Positions 1 through 8,698 of a stretch of 64,000 nucleotides of DNA are shown here, piece by piece. Positions within the stretch are counted from its first letter, which is position 1. Each line of letters starts with the position of its first letter. The notes under the pieces are model-generated. The model did not search any database. It was not told the DNA's origin and saw only the letters and a list, made by a program, of their open reading frames with translations. Origin of the DNA: an uncultured Bacteroidota bacterium (GTDB lineage: Bacteria; Bacteroidota; Bacteroidia; Flavobacteriales; Flavobacteriaceae); NCBI GenBank assembly GCA_902602415.1, contig CACKQW010000008.1, positions 1 through 64,000 of the forward strand, written 5' to 3'. The translations under genes and the position numbers were made by a program.

Positions 1-14
1 TAAAACTTTTTACT

Positions 15-932
15 ATGAATAAAATTACTTTCTTGTGTAGAATTACATTATGTTTTTCTTTACTAACAACATCTTTTATTTACTCTCAATATGATGCAAC
101 CAATGCCCAAGTTGGAGATGAATTAACGGTGAATGGTATGCTATCTACAACAGCCATAGATCCGGAGGAAGGGGTTAATGGTAATGGAGGAGCTGAAGTC
201 CCTTATGGCTGGAATTATATGCAAGGCACTAACTACGCACCTACAAACACTGGAACTACCAACGGGGTTTGTCATTCAGAGGATAGACAATTCAAGATGT
301 ATCAAATGAACGGAAATTCAGGATCTTTTGTGAATCAACAAATTACAAATTTACCCACAGGAACATTTACTTATGATTACTGGACAAAATGGGCTGGAGT
401 TCCCGAATATGTAAACGAAAATGGGGAACCCTTAGAACCCAAGTTTACAATTCGTATTTATGATGAAGAATCAAGCTCCTGGGTAGCAGTTCACGAAGAA
501 GTTATTCCTCTTTCTGAAAATCAAATTTGGGCACAAACCACAGGTTCCTGGGTTAATGAAGAGGTTAGAGATATTAGAATACAATGGTATAAAAGAGGTG
601 GTAATGCTGCTAACCCTACTGGAATGAACAAGAGTATGTTTGTTGATAGTGTTAGTTTTACCTACACATCTACTTCTCTTTCCTTGGAAGATACTAGTTT
701 AACCGATTTAAAAATTTATCCCAATCCTTCCAGCGATGATTTTTTAACAATATCCTCAGCTGAACGAGGTGATAAATATGTTAAATTATTCAATGTTACT
801 GGTCAGATGGTAATGAATACAAAACTGGTACAAGATCAAAAATTAAATATTTCTTCCCTAAGTTCTGGATTCTATTTAGTGGAAGTCAGCATTAACGGAA
901 GATCTGATACAATAAAATTGGTTATTGAATAG
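15..932 (+). CDS. T9SS-secreted protein of unknown function
   Basis: 305 residues. The N-terminus is a signal peptide (basic MNKITF, hydrophobic core, then TSFIYSQ). The last 75 or so residues form a T9SS type A sorting domain: KIYPNPSSDD, then LFNVTGQM, then ISSLSSGFYLVEV and a basic end. The protein is therefore probably exported through the Sec and type IX systems and anchored or released at the surface. The middle (about 40-220) is rich in Trp, Tyr and Gly and looks like a beta-sandwich, perhaps carbohydrate binding, but I recognise no family. It sits just upstream of a sulfatase, but a strong terminator separates the two. The N-terminal ATG is close to the window edge, so its promoter is not visible. 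Confidence 0.85.
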   Translation: MNKITFLCRITLCFSLLTTSFIYSQYDATNAQVGDELTVNGMLSTTAIDPEEGVNGNGGAEVPYGWNYMQGTNYAPTNTGTTNGVCHSEDRQFKMYQMNGNSGSFVNQQITNLPTGTFTYDYWTKWAGVPEYVNENGEPLEPKFTIRIYDEESSSWVAVHEEVIPLSENQIWAQTTGSWVNEEVRDIRIQWYKRGGNAANPTGMNKSMFVDSVSFTYTSTSLSLEDTSLTDLKIYPNPSSDDFLTISSAERGDKYVKLFNVTGQMVMNTKLVQDQKLNISSLSSGFYLVEVSINGRSDTIKLVIE

Positions 933-952
933 CTAATTAACAAGCTTATTTC

Positions 953-1000
953 AAAATAATGCCAAGTAGTCCATTCTGCTTGGCATTATTTTGTTTATTT
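953..1000 (+). terminator. Rho-independent terminator after the T9SS protein
   Basis: A perfect 14-bp inverted repeat (AAAATAATGCCAAG at 953-966, its complement at 979-992) can extend inward by wobble and Watson-Crick pairs, and is followed by a T-rich stretch. It separates the T9SS gene from the sulfatase operon, so the two are probably transcribed separately. Confidence 0.88.
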
Positions 1001-1017
1001 TGTTTTAAATTTTTACC

Positions 1018-2601
1018 ATGCAATTCGTTAAGTATTTCATTATAGTCTTAATTGGATTTTTTTTAATTCCTGAGTCTGATAAAAAACAGATTGAGAATCA
1101 AAATAGACCTAATATAATTTTCATTCTTTCAGATGATCATACGACGAATGCAATTTCATCTTACGGAAGTATTTACAGCGATATAGCACCTACTCCAAAT
1201 ATTGATAAAATTGCTGGTGAAGGGGCAATTTTAAAAAATGTATTTGCTACAAACTCAATATGTGGTCCAAGCCGTGCATCTATCCTAACAGGAACTTATA
1301 GCAATGTAAATGGATATTATAAAAATTATAAAGGAGGAGTTTTTGATAATTCTCAATGGACATTTCCTAAAGAATTGCAAAAATCTGGTTATAATACTGC
1401 TTTAGTTGGTAAGTGGCATTTAGCATCAGAACCTAAAGGATTTAACTATTATAAATACCATGTTTCTAGAGGGCAACAAGGTTTTTATTGGGATCCTGTT
1501 TACAATGAAAATGGTGTTGAAATTAAAGAAAAAGGATATGCTACAAATCTTACTACTGATTATGCAATAAACTGGCTTAATAAAAGGGATAAAAAGGATC
1601 CCTTTTGCCTGTTACTGCAATATAAAGCCCCCCATAGACAGTGGCAGCCTGATTCAAAATATGAAAAGCTGTGGGAAAACACTGAGCTTCCCTACCCCAC
1701 TACATTTGATGATGACTATTCGACAAGGGAACTTACTGCAGGAAATACAGAGATGACTATGGATTATTTCTGTAGGGAGGACATGAAAATGATCCCACCA
1801 AAAAATTTAGCAGAAAGAGAAAAAAGAAAATGGCTTTCTTATGGTTTTAAAAGAAATGAAACAGTGATTGTTGACAGTGAATTATCAGAAATAGAAAACA
1901 GAAGAGCAAAGTTTCAAATTTATATTAAGGATTATCTTGCGACTATTAAATCTGTAGATGATAATATTGGCAGAGTATTGGATTATTTGGAGGAAAATAA
2001 CCTCTCAAAAAATACAATAATAATTTATGCATCTGATCAAGGATTTTTTATTGGAGAACACGGTTGGTTTGATAAAAGATTTATGTATGAAGAAAGCATA
2101 AGAATGCCCTTTGTAATAAAGTACCCTGGTTTGATTAAACCTGGAACTGTAAATAAAGATATTATAACAAATATTGATTTTGCCCCTACAATTTTAGAAA
2201 TGTTAGGATTAAAAGTTCCTATTTCTGTACAGGGAGAAAGTTTCTTTTCAAATTTAACTACCGGAAAGAATAAAACCTGGAGACAATCTATGTATTATCA
2301 TTATTATGAATATCCATTCTATCATCATGTTCAGCCACATTATGGAATAAGAAATGAAAGATATAAATTAATTCATTTTTACTATGATATGGATCAATGG
2401 GAATTATATGATTTAAAGAAAGATCCTGATGAGCTGAACAATATATATCTTTCAAAAAAAGAAAGTAAATTAGTATCAAAACTAAAATCTGAACTATATT
2501 CACTGAAGAAATATTACGGTAATGAATTAACTTATGAGGAAATGAGAAAAATTTCTGATACCGATTTTGGTGGTTTAGAATCAAAAAAGCTAAAGCAATG
2601 A
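1018..2601 (+). CDS. Sulfatase (S1 family, formylglycine-type)
   Basis: 527 residues. An N-terminal hydrophobic segment (about 4-17) suggests export. The sulfatase core begins with RPNIIFILSDDH, whose two Asp residues bind the metal. The maturation motif C-G-P-S-R is at 82-86, where Cys82 would be oxidised to formylglycine. A later metal-site motif is SDQGFFIGEHGW, and the C-terminus carries the usual YKLIHFY and LYDLKKDP elements. The enzyme would hydrolyse sulfate esters, most likely on sulfated algal or animal glycans; the exact substrate cannot be told. It overlaps galE by 4 bp. No SusC/SusD pair, glycoside hydrolase or sulfatase-maturing enzyme lies in this window, so it is not part of a visible polysaccharide utilisation locus. 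Confidence 0.92.
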   Translation: MQFVKYFIIVLIGFFLIPESDKKQIENQNRPNIIFILSDDHTTNAISSYGSIYSDIAPTPNIDKIAGEGAILKNVFATNSICGPSRASILTGTYSNVNGYYKNYKGGVFDNSQWTFPKELQKSGYNTALVGKWHLASEPKGFNYYKYHVSRGQQGFYWDPVYNENGVEIKEKGYATNLTTDYAINWLNKRDKKDPFCLLLQYKAPHRQWQPDSKYEKLWENTELPYPTTFDDDYSTRELTAGNTEMTMDYFCREDMKMIPPKNLAEREKRKWLSYGFKRNETVIVDSELSEIENRRAKFQIYIKDYLATIKSVDDNIGRVLDYLEENNLSKNTIIIYASDQGFFIGEHGWFDKRFMYEESIRMPFVIKYPGLIKPGTVNKDIITNIDFAPTILEMLGLKVPISVQGESFFSNLTTGKNKTWRQSMYYHYYEYPFYHHVQPHYGIRNERYKLIHFYYDMDQWELYDLKKDPDELNNIYLSKKESKLVSKLKSELYSLKKYYGNELTYEEMRKISDTDFGGLESKKLKQ

Positions 2602-3617
2602 AAGTTTTAGTGACTGGTGGATTAGGATATATTGGATCTCACACATGTGTTGAGCTTTCAAAAAAATACTCAGTAGTTATTGCTGATAATTTGATCAATA
2701 GTAAAATTGAGGTATTAGAAAGACTCAACAGTATTGCTCATTCAAAAGTAATTTTTGAAAAAATTGACCTTAGAAATAAAAAAGAAGTTGCCTTTCTTTT
2801 TGAGAAGCATGGAGATATTTCTGGGATTATTCATTTTGCCGCATTAAAAGCAGTTGGAGAAAGTGTGGAAAAACCGCTACTCTACTATGAAAATAATATT
2901 AATTCTCTGTTAAATATTTTAGAACAAGTACAGCAGCGTAATTCTAAAATCAATTTTATATTTAGTTCATCATGTACTGTTTACGGACAACCCATAAAGC
3001 TTCCAATAACTGAAGAAGAACCAGTTAAAAAAGCATTTTCTCCTTATGGAGAAACCAAGCAAATTTGTGAAAATATATTGTCTGCAAGTTCAAAATTAAA
3101 TAAATATTTAAGATCCATTTCATTAAGATACTTTAACCCTATTGGTGCTCATGAATCTGCAATGATTGGAGAACTTCCACTAGGAAAACCCCAAAACCTT
3201 ATTCCATATATAACACAATCCGTCGCTGGAGTAAGAGAGAAACTAACCATTTTTGGAGATGACTATGACACACCTGATGGTACATGTATCAGAGACTATA
3301 TCCATGTTACTGATCTTGCAGATGCACACATTAAAGCTTTAGAATATTTAATTGAAAAAGAATTCTCAACAAATGAAGTTTTTAATATTGGAACAGGAAA
3401 AGGCACCAGTGTTTTGGAAATTATTAATGCATTTGAAAGTAGTACAGGAAAAAAAATAAGTTATAAAATTGGAAAGAGAAGAAAAGGTGATGTGGACGCA
3501 ACTTATGCTGATAATAAAAAGGCTTTAAAATCCCTTAGTTGGAGTCCAAAATATTCTCTTGAGCAAGCCTTAGAATCTGCATGGAATTGGGAAAAAAATT
3601 ATAGAAAAATAAAATAA
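2598..3617 (+). CDS. galE: UDP-glucose 4-epimerase
   Basis: 339 residues, the normal size for GalE. The NAD-binding GGLGYIG is at 7-13. The catalytic Tyr150 and Lys154 sit in SPYGETK, with a Ser-rich strand (SSSC) at 123-126. Family hallmarks RYFNPIGAH and GTCIRDYIHV are present. The enzyme interconverts UDP-glucose and UDP-galactose in the cytoplasm, feeding surface glycan synthesis or galactose use. The ATG overlaps the sulfatase stop as ATGA, and its stop overlaps the next start as TAATG, so the three genes form one operon. A related sugar-nucleotide epimerase specificity cannot be excluded. Confidence 0.95.
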   Translation: MKVLVTGGLGYIGSHTCVELSKKYSVVIADNLINSKIEVLERLNSIAHSKVIFEKIDLRNKKEVAFLFEKHGDISGIIHFAALKAVGESVEKPLLYYENNINSLLNILEQVQQRNSKINFIFSSSCTVYGQPIKLPITEEEPVKKAFSPYGETKQICENILSASSKLNKYLRSISLRYFNPIGAHESAMIGELPLGKPQNLIPYITQSVAGVREKLTIFGDDYDTPDGTCIRDYIHVTDLADAHIKALEYLIEKEFSTNEVFNIGTGKGTSVLEIINAFESSTGKKISYKIGKRRKGDVDATYADNKKALKSLSWSPKYSLEQALESAWNWEKNYRKIK

Positions 3618-4348
3618 TGAGTAAAACTGTTACAGATGCAATAAAAGACAGAAGATCTGTTAGGAAGTATAAAGATGTTGAAATTGATCCAGAAAAGGTT
3701 AGAAAATGTATCGAAAATGCAACTCTTGCTCCTAATAGTAGTAATATGCAGCTATGGGAATTTATTCACATTACTGACAAGAAAATTTTAAAGAAAATAG
3801 CATATGCTTGCTTTAATCAAAATGCAGCGAAAACCTCCAAAAACATGGTTGTATTTGTTGCTAGAAGAGATAAATGGAGATCTAGAGCAAAAGAAAATTT
3901 AAATTTTTTAGAAAACTTATTTGATAAGCAAGAAAAAGAAGGTATTGATGTTAAAAAAAGAAGAATTCTCTCAAGAAGGTACTACAAAAAAATAATGCCG
4001 ACTATTTATTCCGATTTTTTTGGAATTATTGGGATTTATAAGAAATTACTTTCCTATATAATCGGTCTTTTCAGACCTATTTACAGAGAGGTTTTATTTT
4101 CTGACTTAAAGGTAGTTACACATAAAAGTGTTGCATTGGCTGCTGAAAATTTTATGCTAAGCATGAATGAAATTGGATATGATACCTGCCCAATGGAAGG
4201 AAGTGATACTACACGTGTAAAAAAGATATTGAATCTGCCTAGGAAAGCTGAAATTACCATGATTATTAGTTGTGGGATAAAAGATAAAAAAGGTATCTAT
4301 TCACCAAGATTCAGAGTTTCTTTTGATGAGGTATACAAAAGAGTTTAA
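3617..4348 (+). CDS. Nitroreductase-family flavoprotein
   Basis: 243 residues. The N-terminus matches the nitroreductase fold: the FMN-phosphate contact motif RRSVRKYKD at about 13-21, then ATLAPNSSNMQLWEF. The C-terminal part has the typical ALAAENFMLSMNEIGYDTCPM and the substrate-pocket end. Between them (about 75-165) is a basic, partly hydrophobic insertion longer than in small nitroreductases. The expected role is FMN-dependent NAD(P)H oxidation of quinones, nitro compounds or flavins; the physiological substrate is unknown. It is translationally coupled to galE. Confidence 0.8.
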   Translation: MSKTVTDAIKDRRSVRKYKDVEIDPEKVRKCIENATLAPNSSNMQLWEFIHITDKKILKKIAYACFNQNAAKTSKNMVVFVARRDKWRSRAKENLNFLENLFDKQEKEGIDVKKRRILSRRYYKKIMPTIYSDFFGIIGIYKKLLSYIIGLFRPIYREVLFSDLKVVTHKSVALAAENFMLSMNEIGYDTCPMEGSDTTRVKKILNLPRKAEITMIISCGIKDKKGIYSPRFRVSFDEVYKRV

Positions 4349-4366
4349 ATAAAGTAAAGAATATTT

Positions 4367-4374
4367 TATATTTG
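4367..4374 (+). promoter_or_regulatory. Bacteroidetes -7 element of the M28 peptidase gene
   Basis: TATATTTG matches TAnnTTTG 23 bp before the ATG at 4398. No clear TTG lies at the usual distance upstream, so only the -7 box is supported. Confidence 0.55.
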
Positions 4375-4397
4375 CACTTCAATTTAATTTACCAAAC

Positions 4398-6038
4398 ATG
4401 AACTTCAAAAATATTTTATCTCTATTTGCTTGTCTTTTAGTTTCAAATCATTTTATTTCTCAAGATTCAAATCAAGAAATTAAATCAATTCTAATAAAAG
4501 ATTTGATTAAAACCCCAAAAAAACTATCAAAAGAAGAAATTAAAAAAAAATCTTCTTTAAGGCTAAAAGAATCTTCAAAACAATATGGAAAATCTATAAC
4601 AAAAGAAGAGCTTAAAGAACTTCTTTACGTTTTTTCATCTGATGAATTTGAGGGACGTGGAACACCAAGTAAAGGACAAGATTTAGCAACAAATTTTTTA
4701 AAAGAAAAATATAAAGATCTTGGAATCAAACCTGCAAGAAAATATTCTTATGAGCATAAAGTTTTTCTTCAATTTGACGAGAAACCAATTTCGTATTTGA
4801 AAATTAATGAAAAGATATTTTCTTATCACAAGGACTATATTGCCTACAATAATGGCCCAGATGTTGAATTTATAGGATCGGAATTAGTTTATGTGGGATA
4901 TGGTATTGAAGATAAAAATTATGACAGCTATAATGGTCTTGATGTAAAGGGTAAAGTTGTTTTAGCTATCGGAGGCGAGCCTGTCGATGAAAACGGAAAT
5001 TATGTAATTAGCGGGGGAGATAAAAGATCTGAATGGTCAAGCAGAAATGAAATTACCAAAAAGAAACAGGCTGCATCAAAAAATGGAGCAAAAGTATTGA
5101 TATTAATCAATGACTACCTTTTTAATAGATATTCAAAGGAATATGCTATGAGTGATAACAATCTAGGAGAAAAAAGAATGTCTCTTGACAGTAAAAAGAC
5201 AAATGAAAAAACACAGGTTTTACTAGTTTCAAGTAAGAATAAAGATTTTCTACTTCAAAAAAATATGAAATTTGTTGATTTTGCGTTCAAAAAAAATTAT
5301 GATGCATTTTCTGCAAACAATATTGCTGCACTCATTAGAGGAAGCGAATTTCCAAACGAATATATTGTAATTACAGCCCATCTTGATCACGTTGGAATAC
5401 AAAATGGTGAAATTTATAATGGTGCAGATGATGATGGTTCTGGAAGCGTAGGAATACTAGAAATTGCTGAAGCTTTTTCAGAAGCAATAAAAGATGGATA
5501 TCCACCTAAAAGATCGATTTTATTTCTTCATGTAACTGCTGAAGAAAATGGTTTACTAGGATCTGAGTATTATACAGATTTTGATCCAATAGTTCCTCTT
5601 AATGAAACTATGGTTTGTTTAAATATGGACATGATTGGAAGAACTGAATCTAAAAGAAAAGAATCCGAGCCTGATGATTACATATACATTATTGGCTCTA
5701 AAATGCTATCAGATGATCTGCATAACATTAATGAAAAAGCAAATGAAGATTATGTAAACCTTAATTTAGACTACAGATATAACGATCCAAGCTCCCTTGT
5801 TTTTGAATCCGGTAGATATGTTGAAAACAATTATTATTACAGGTCAGATCATTATCACTTCGCTAAAAATAATATTCCCTCCATATTCTTTTTCAGCGGG
5901 GTACATGAGGACTATCACATGCCTACAGATACAGCTGAAAAAATATTATATGATATCTATGAAAAAAGAATTAAATTGATTTTTCATACAGCATGGGATC
6001 TGGCTAATGCAGATAAAAAAATAGAATTAAACAGATAG
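4398..6038 (+). CDS. M28-family zinc aminopeptidase, exported
   Basis: 546 residues with an N-terminal signal peptide (hydrophobic LFACLLVSNHFIS). A PA-type insert occupies about 150-290 (VGYGIEDKNYD, LDVKGKVVLA). The catalytic M28 domain follows: His328 in TAHLDH, the bridging Asp344 in NGADDDGSG, Glu382/383 in TAEENG, Asp411 in NMDMIG, and a C-terminal ligand His in DYHMPTD. These are the five zinc ligands and the catalytic Glu of the family. It probably acts in the periplasm or at the surface as an aminopeptidase on peptides. It has no T9SS tail. It ends one base before the convergent lipoprotein gene. Confidence 0.92.
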   Translation: MNFKNILSLFACLLVSNHFISQDSNQEIKSILIKDLIKTPKKLSKEEIKKKSSLRLKESSKQYGKSITKEELKELLYVFSSDEFEGRGTPSKGQDLATNFLKEKYKDLGIKPARKYSYEHKVFLQFDEKPISYLKINEKIFSYHKDYIAYNNGPDVEFIGSELVYVGYGIEDKNYDSYNGLDVKGKVVLAIGGEPVDENGNYVISGGDKRSEWSSRNEITKKKQAASKNGAKVLILINDYLFNRYSKEYAMSDNNLGEKRMSLDSKKTNEKTQVLLVSSKNKDFLLQKNMKFVDFAFKKNYDAFSANNIAALIRGSEFPNEYIVITAHLDHVGIQNGEIYNGADDDGSGSVGILEIAEAFSEAIKDGYPPKRSILFLHVTAEENGLLGSEYYTDFDPIVPLNETMVCLNMDMIGRTESKRKESEPDDYIYIIGSKMLSDDLHNINEKANEDYVNLNLDYRYNDPSSLVFESGRYVENNYYYRSDHYHFAKNNIPSIFFFSGVHEDYHMPTDTAEKILYDIYEKRIKLIFHTAWDLANADKKIELNR

Positions 6039-6039
6039 T

Positions 6040-6552
6040 CTAATCTTCGTCAGGTAAATCACGCTTCAATTGAGACCAACTGATTAGTTTACCGTTTTCA
6101 ATTTGATACCATTCCATGTAGGTTCCATCAGACCCGTTAAAACCAGCATGTACCCACTCTCCTCTATTATTTGAGAAATCAGATCCTTCAGGTTTTGTAG
6201 GTTTTACTGCATATGCATAAGTAGTTGTCCAAGCCCACTCTTCTCCTTCTTCCACTGATTCATCATAAGAATCTTTAATAATTGCCACAAACTCTTCTCC
6301 ATTAGAAGCAGTTTTTCCATTCTCAAAAATTAATGAAGCTTCATCAGCAACAAAAGATGCAAGTAATTCCCAGTCTTTTGCAGCCCAAGCGGCATCAATT
6401 TGATTAAATACATCGACAGTTTCTTGACTGCCTAACATTACTTGTTGACCTTCAAAAGGAGCAAAACCGACAGCTGATTCGTTACAATTTGATTGATTAT
6501 TTGCACACGATGCAAATACCAAAGAAATTAAAATTAAAAAGTAATTTTTCAT
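6040..6552 (-). CDS. NTF2/SnoaL-like lipoprotein
   Basis: 170 residues. The signal ends in a lipobox (LVFASC), so the mature protein is lipid-anchored at a Cys near position 16. The rest resembles an NTF2-like (SnoaL) cone fold: an initial helix VDVFNQIDAAWAAKDWELLASFVADEASLIF, then strands ending in YQIENGKLISWSQ. Such domains bind small hydrophobic ligands or act as isomerases; none can be named here. A second NTF2-like lipoprotein lies on the other side of the neighbouring MFS transporter. Confidence 0.75.
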   Translation of the reverse strand: MKNYFLILISLVFASCANNQSNCNESAVGFAPFEGQQVMLGSQETVDVFNQIDAAWAAKDWELLASFVADEASLIFENGKTASNGEEFVAIIKDSYDESVEEGEEWAWTTTYAYAVKPTKPEGSDFSNNRGEWVHAGFNGSDGTYMEWYQIENGKLISWSQLKRDLPDED

Positions 6553-6637
6553 AATTATTAAATGTTAAATGTTAAAAAATGAATTTAAGGATTAAAAATT
6601 AAATTTAAAAAAATGAGTTAAAATTATCAATTAATTT

Positions 6638-7927
6638 CTAATCTGCAATTGAGATCATGTGGGTAACTAATGCAGCTATTAAAGCAGGTATCGCAAAAAT
6701 GATAAAATTCATGGAAATACTTATTCCTGTACCAATTAAAATACCTGCAACTAAAGGACCTAAAACAGCACCCAGTCTGCCAGCTCCAATTCCCCATCCA
6801 ACCCCAGTAGTTCTAAACTCTGTCGGATATATCCTTGCAGCTACAGAATACAAGCCAACAAACCCTCCTTGAATAGTAAATCCTAAAACACCAAAAATAA
6901 GCAACATCCAGTCTGATCCAAAAAAGTGTTGAATTTGAGTCATGATAATGAAAGTCACAATTAAAAAAATTGATATGATTTTTTTCAAACCAAACTTTGA
7001 AGAAAAATATCCTTGAGCTACAATCCCAAAAAAAGCTCCAATATTAAAGACTGTTCCTGAATATATACCTAACTCCAGGGATAAACCCAATTCTGTGACC
7101 ATTTTAGGAATCCAACTGATTAAAAAATACAAACAAGCAAAAGAGAAGAAGAAAGCAGTCCATAATTTAATTGTTGAATCAATATGTTTCGCTTGAAATA
7201 AGCTATTTACTGGAATTTTACTAGCAAGATTGACTTTATTTGGTAAAGAATCAATCTTTGAAAAATCAAACTTTTTCAATATTAAATTGACGCGCGAAAG
7301 TGCATTTTTAGGCTGATTTTTAAGTAAAAAATCTACTGATTCAAGAAGAAAGAAATAAATGATTGGAATAAAAAATATTGAAATTATACCAAAGATTATA
7401 TATACAACTTCCCATGAATAATGTTTTAGAATGTAATTAGATAAATACCCTGCTAAAATAGCTCCTATGGGATATCCAGCTAAAATAAAACTAACCCAAA
7501 AATCCCTAGATCGATTAGGAGTATATTCAGAAACTAAAGAAACTGTACTTGCCAACATAGTCCCTATACCAATACCACTCAAAAATCTTAGAAAAATCAA
7601 ATGATAAATATTTGCACAGAAACCAGTTAATAAAATACCAATTGATATTATGATTGTACTGATCAAAATAATTTTTTTTCTTCCTATTTTATCAGCATAA
7701 GGTGCTAGTAATAATGCGCCTATTGCCATTCCTAATACACCTGAACTAAACACTACCCCTAAAGCTTCAAAAGAAATATCCCATGAAGAGGCAATGACAG
7801 GTGCAGTATAGGAAATAACAAGAACATCCATTCCATCAATTATATTCAAGAAAAAACAGATAAATATTATCAAAAATTGAAGAAAACTAATGTTACTAGA
7901 ATCAATTTTAGATGTTATTGTTTCCAT
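6638..7927 (-). CDS. MFS transporter, aromatic acid:H+ symporter (AAHS) type
   Basis: 429 residues with about 12 hydrophobic segments. The first helix carries NIIDGMDVLVISYTAP, a variant of the AAHS DG-D motif. The loop 2-3 motif GALLLAPYADKIGRKK and the later RIYPTEFRTTGVGWGIGAGR are both typical of the PcaK/AAHS branch. Expected role: proton-coupled uptake across the inner membrane of an aromatic acid or similar small organic acid. No catabolic gene for such a compound is adjacent. The gene is flanked by two NTF2-like lipoproteins, one on each side, and diverges from the one at 8041. Confidence 0.82.
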   Translation of the reverse strand: METITSKIDSSNISFLQFLIIFICFFLNIIDGMDVLVISYTAPVIASSWDISFEALGVVFSSGVLGMAIGALLLAPYADKIGRKKIILISTIIISIGILLTGFCANIYHLIFLRFLSGIGIGTMLASTVSLVSEYTPNRSRDFWVSFILAGYPIGAILAGYLSNYILKHYSWEVVYIIFGIISIFFIPIIYFFLLESVDFLLKNQPKNALSRVNLILKKFDFSKIDSLPNKVNLASKIPVNSLFQAKHIDSTIKLWTAFFFSFACLYFLISWIPKMVTELGLSLELGIYSGTVFNIGAFFGIVAQGYFSSKFGLKKIISIFLIVTFIIMTQIQHFFGSDWMLLIFGVLGFTIQGGFVGLYSVAARIYPTEFRTTGVGWGIGAGRLGAVLGPLVAGILIGTGISISMNFIIFAIPALIAALVTHMISIAD

Positions 7928-7964
7928 CAGGTTTTAATTTACTTTAAAATTAAGTGAAATAAAG

Positions 7965-7991
7965 TGAATATTATTATTTAATAAATATTCA
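7965..7991. repeat. Inverted repeat in the MFS/lipoprotein divergent intergenic region
   Basis: The arms TGAATATT (7965-7972) and AATATTCA (7984-7991) are perfect complements with an 11-bp spacer. They lie midway between the divergent starts at 7927 and 8041. It could be an operator, but the region is so AT-rich that chance is a real alternative. Confidence 0.35.
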
Positions 7992-8040
7992 TTTTGAAAA
8001 AAAATACTACATTTAAGTTCAATAATTAAACACGAATAAA

Positions 8041-8523
8041 ATGAAAAAAATTATAAGTTTACTTTTTACACTAAGCATCATTGTTAGTTGTAACCAAAAT
8101 ACCGTTGATTTAAAAATTGCTGAAGCTGAAGCTACTTCATTTCTTGAAAGTCAATTTGATTTTTTTAGCTCCGGAGATATTAATGAAGCAAAACAGACAT
8201 TTGATCCTGATGCAGTTTTAATCGGAACTGATGAGGCAGAATTTTTAAGTGGATGGGAAGAAGTAGAGCCATCTCTTGTGGGCCAATTTGCAGCAGTCAA
8301 ATCTCCAAAATTTAATTATAGAGATATGAATGTAGTTATTTCAGATGATGGCAAAATGGCTTCATACACACAAAGAGTTGACTTTAAATTCAAATCCGGT
8401 GAGGAGATTATTGAAATTAAAAATGTACGTGCTAGCGGAGTCATTAAGAAATTTGGTGATGATTGGAAAATCATGCAAGTACACTGGTCAATGGGAGTTC
8501 AAGGTCAGGTTGTAGAATATTAA
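8041..8523 (+). CDS. NTF2/SnoaL-like lipoprotein
   Basis: 160 residues. The signal peptide ends in a lipobox (SIIVSC), so lipidation at about Cys17 is likely. The mature part has the SnoaL-like pattern: a helix with FLESQFDFFSSGDINEAKQTFDPDAVLIGTD, then beta strands, then the end DDWKIMQVHWSM, which is common in SnoaL_3-type proteins. It is transcribed divergently from the MFS transporter and is followed by a strong terminator, so it is probably monocistronic. Function unknown; ligand binding or an accessory role for the transporter is inference only. Confidence 0.78.
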   Translation: MKKIISLLFTLSIIVSCNQNTVDLKIAEAEATSFLESQFDFFSSGDINEAKQTFDPDAVLIGTDEAEFLSGWEEVEPSLVGQFAAVKSPKFNYRDMNVVISDDGKMASYTQRVDFKFKSGEEIIEIKNVRASGVIKKFGDDWKIMQVHWSMGVQGQVVEY

Positions 8524-8534
8524 TTTTTTTACAT

Positions 8535-8568
8535 AAAAAAACCCTCCATTAGTTGAGGGTTTTTTTTT
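8535..8568 (+). terminator. Rho-independent terminator after the NTF2-like lipoprotein
   Basis: A 12-bp stem (AAAAAAACCCTC / GAGGGTTTTTTT) with an 8-nt loop runs into a T tract at 8560-8568. It stops plus-strand transcription just before the convergent tRNA-His gene. The A run on the other side would also let it work on the minus strand, behind the tRNA. Confidence 0.93.
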
Positions 8569-8569
8569 G

Positions 8570-8644
8570 GGTGGAAGACCGGATTCGAACCGGCGACCTC
8601 CTGAACCACAATCAGGCGTTCTAACCAACTGAACTACAACCACC
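8570..8644 (-). tRNA. tRNA-His (GTG)
   Basis: The minus strand folds as a tRNA: D arm from TAGTTCAG, anticodon stem CCTGA/TCAGG around the loop TTGTGGT (anticodon GTG), and a T arm around TTCGAAT. The extra 5' G at 8644 faces C73 at 8570, the G-1:C73 pair that identifies tRNA-His. CCA is not encoded. Positions 5-6 and 67-68 of the acceptor stem align as two adjacent U-U mismatches. Confidence 0.95.
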
Positions 8645-8654
8645 ATATCTGGTG

Positions 8655-8684
8655 CAAATGTAATTTTTTTGTGTATGTATACAA
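8655..8684 (-). promoter_or_regulatory. Promoter of tRNA-His (TTG-N19-TACATTTG)
   Basis: On the minus strand TTG (8684-8682) is followed after 19 bp by TACATTTG (8662-8655), an exact TAnnTTTG box. It lies about 10 bp upstream of the tRNA 5' end. Confidence 0.8.
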
Positions 8685-8698
8685 AAAAGTATTTTAAA

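Noticed and set aside
2288-2584. 98-aa minus-strand ORF over the sulfatase
   Set aside because: Antisense to a fully coherent sulfatase C-terminus, without family features; a shadow of the real gene.
1018-3617. Polysaccharide utilisation locus around the sulfatase
   Set aside because: No SusC/SusD pair, glycoside hydrolase or regulator is nearby; only galE and a nitroreductase share the operon.
7965-7991. Inverted repeat as a firm operator
   Set aside because: The arms are only 8 bp and all AT except one base each; likely enough by chance here, so kept as a weak feature only.
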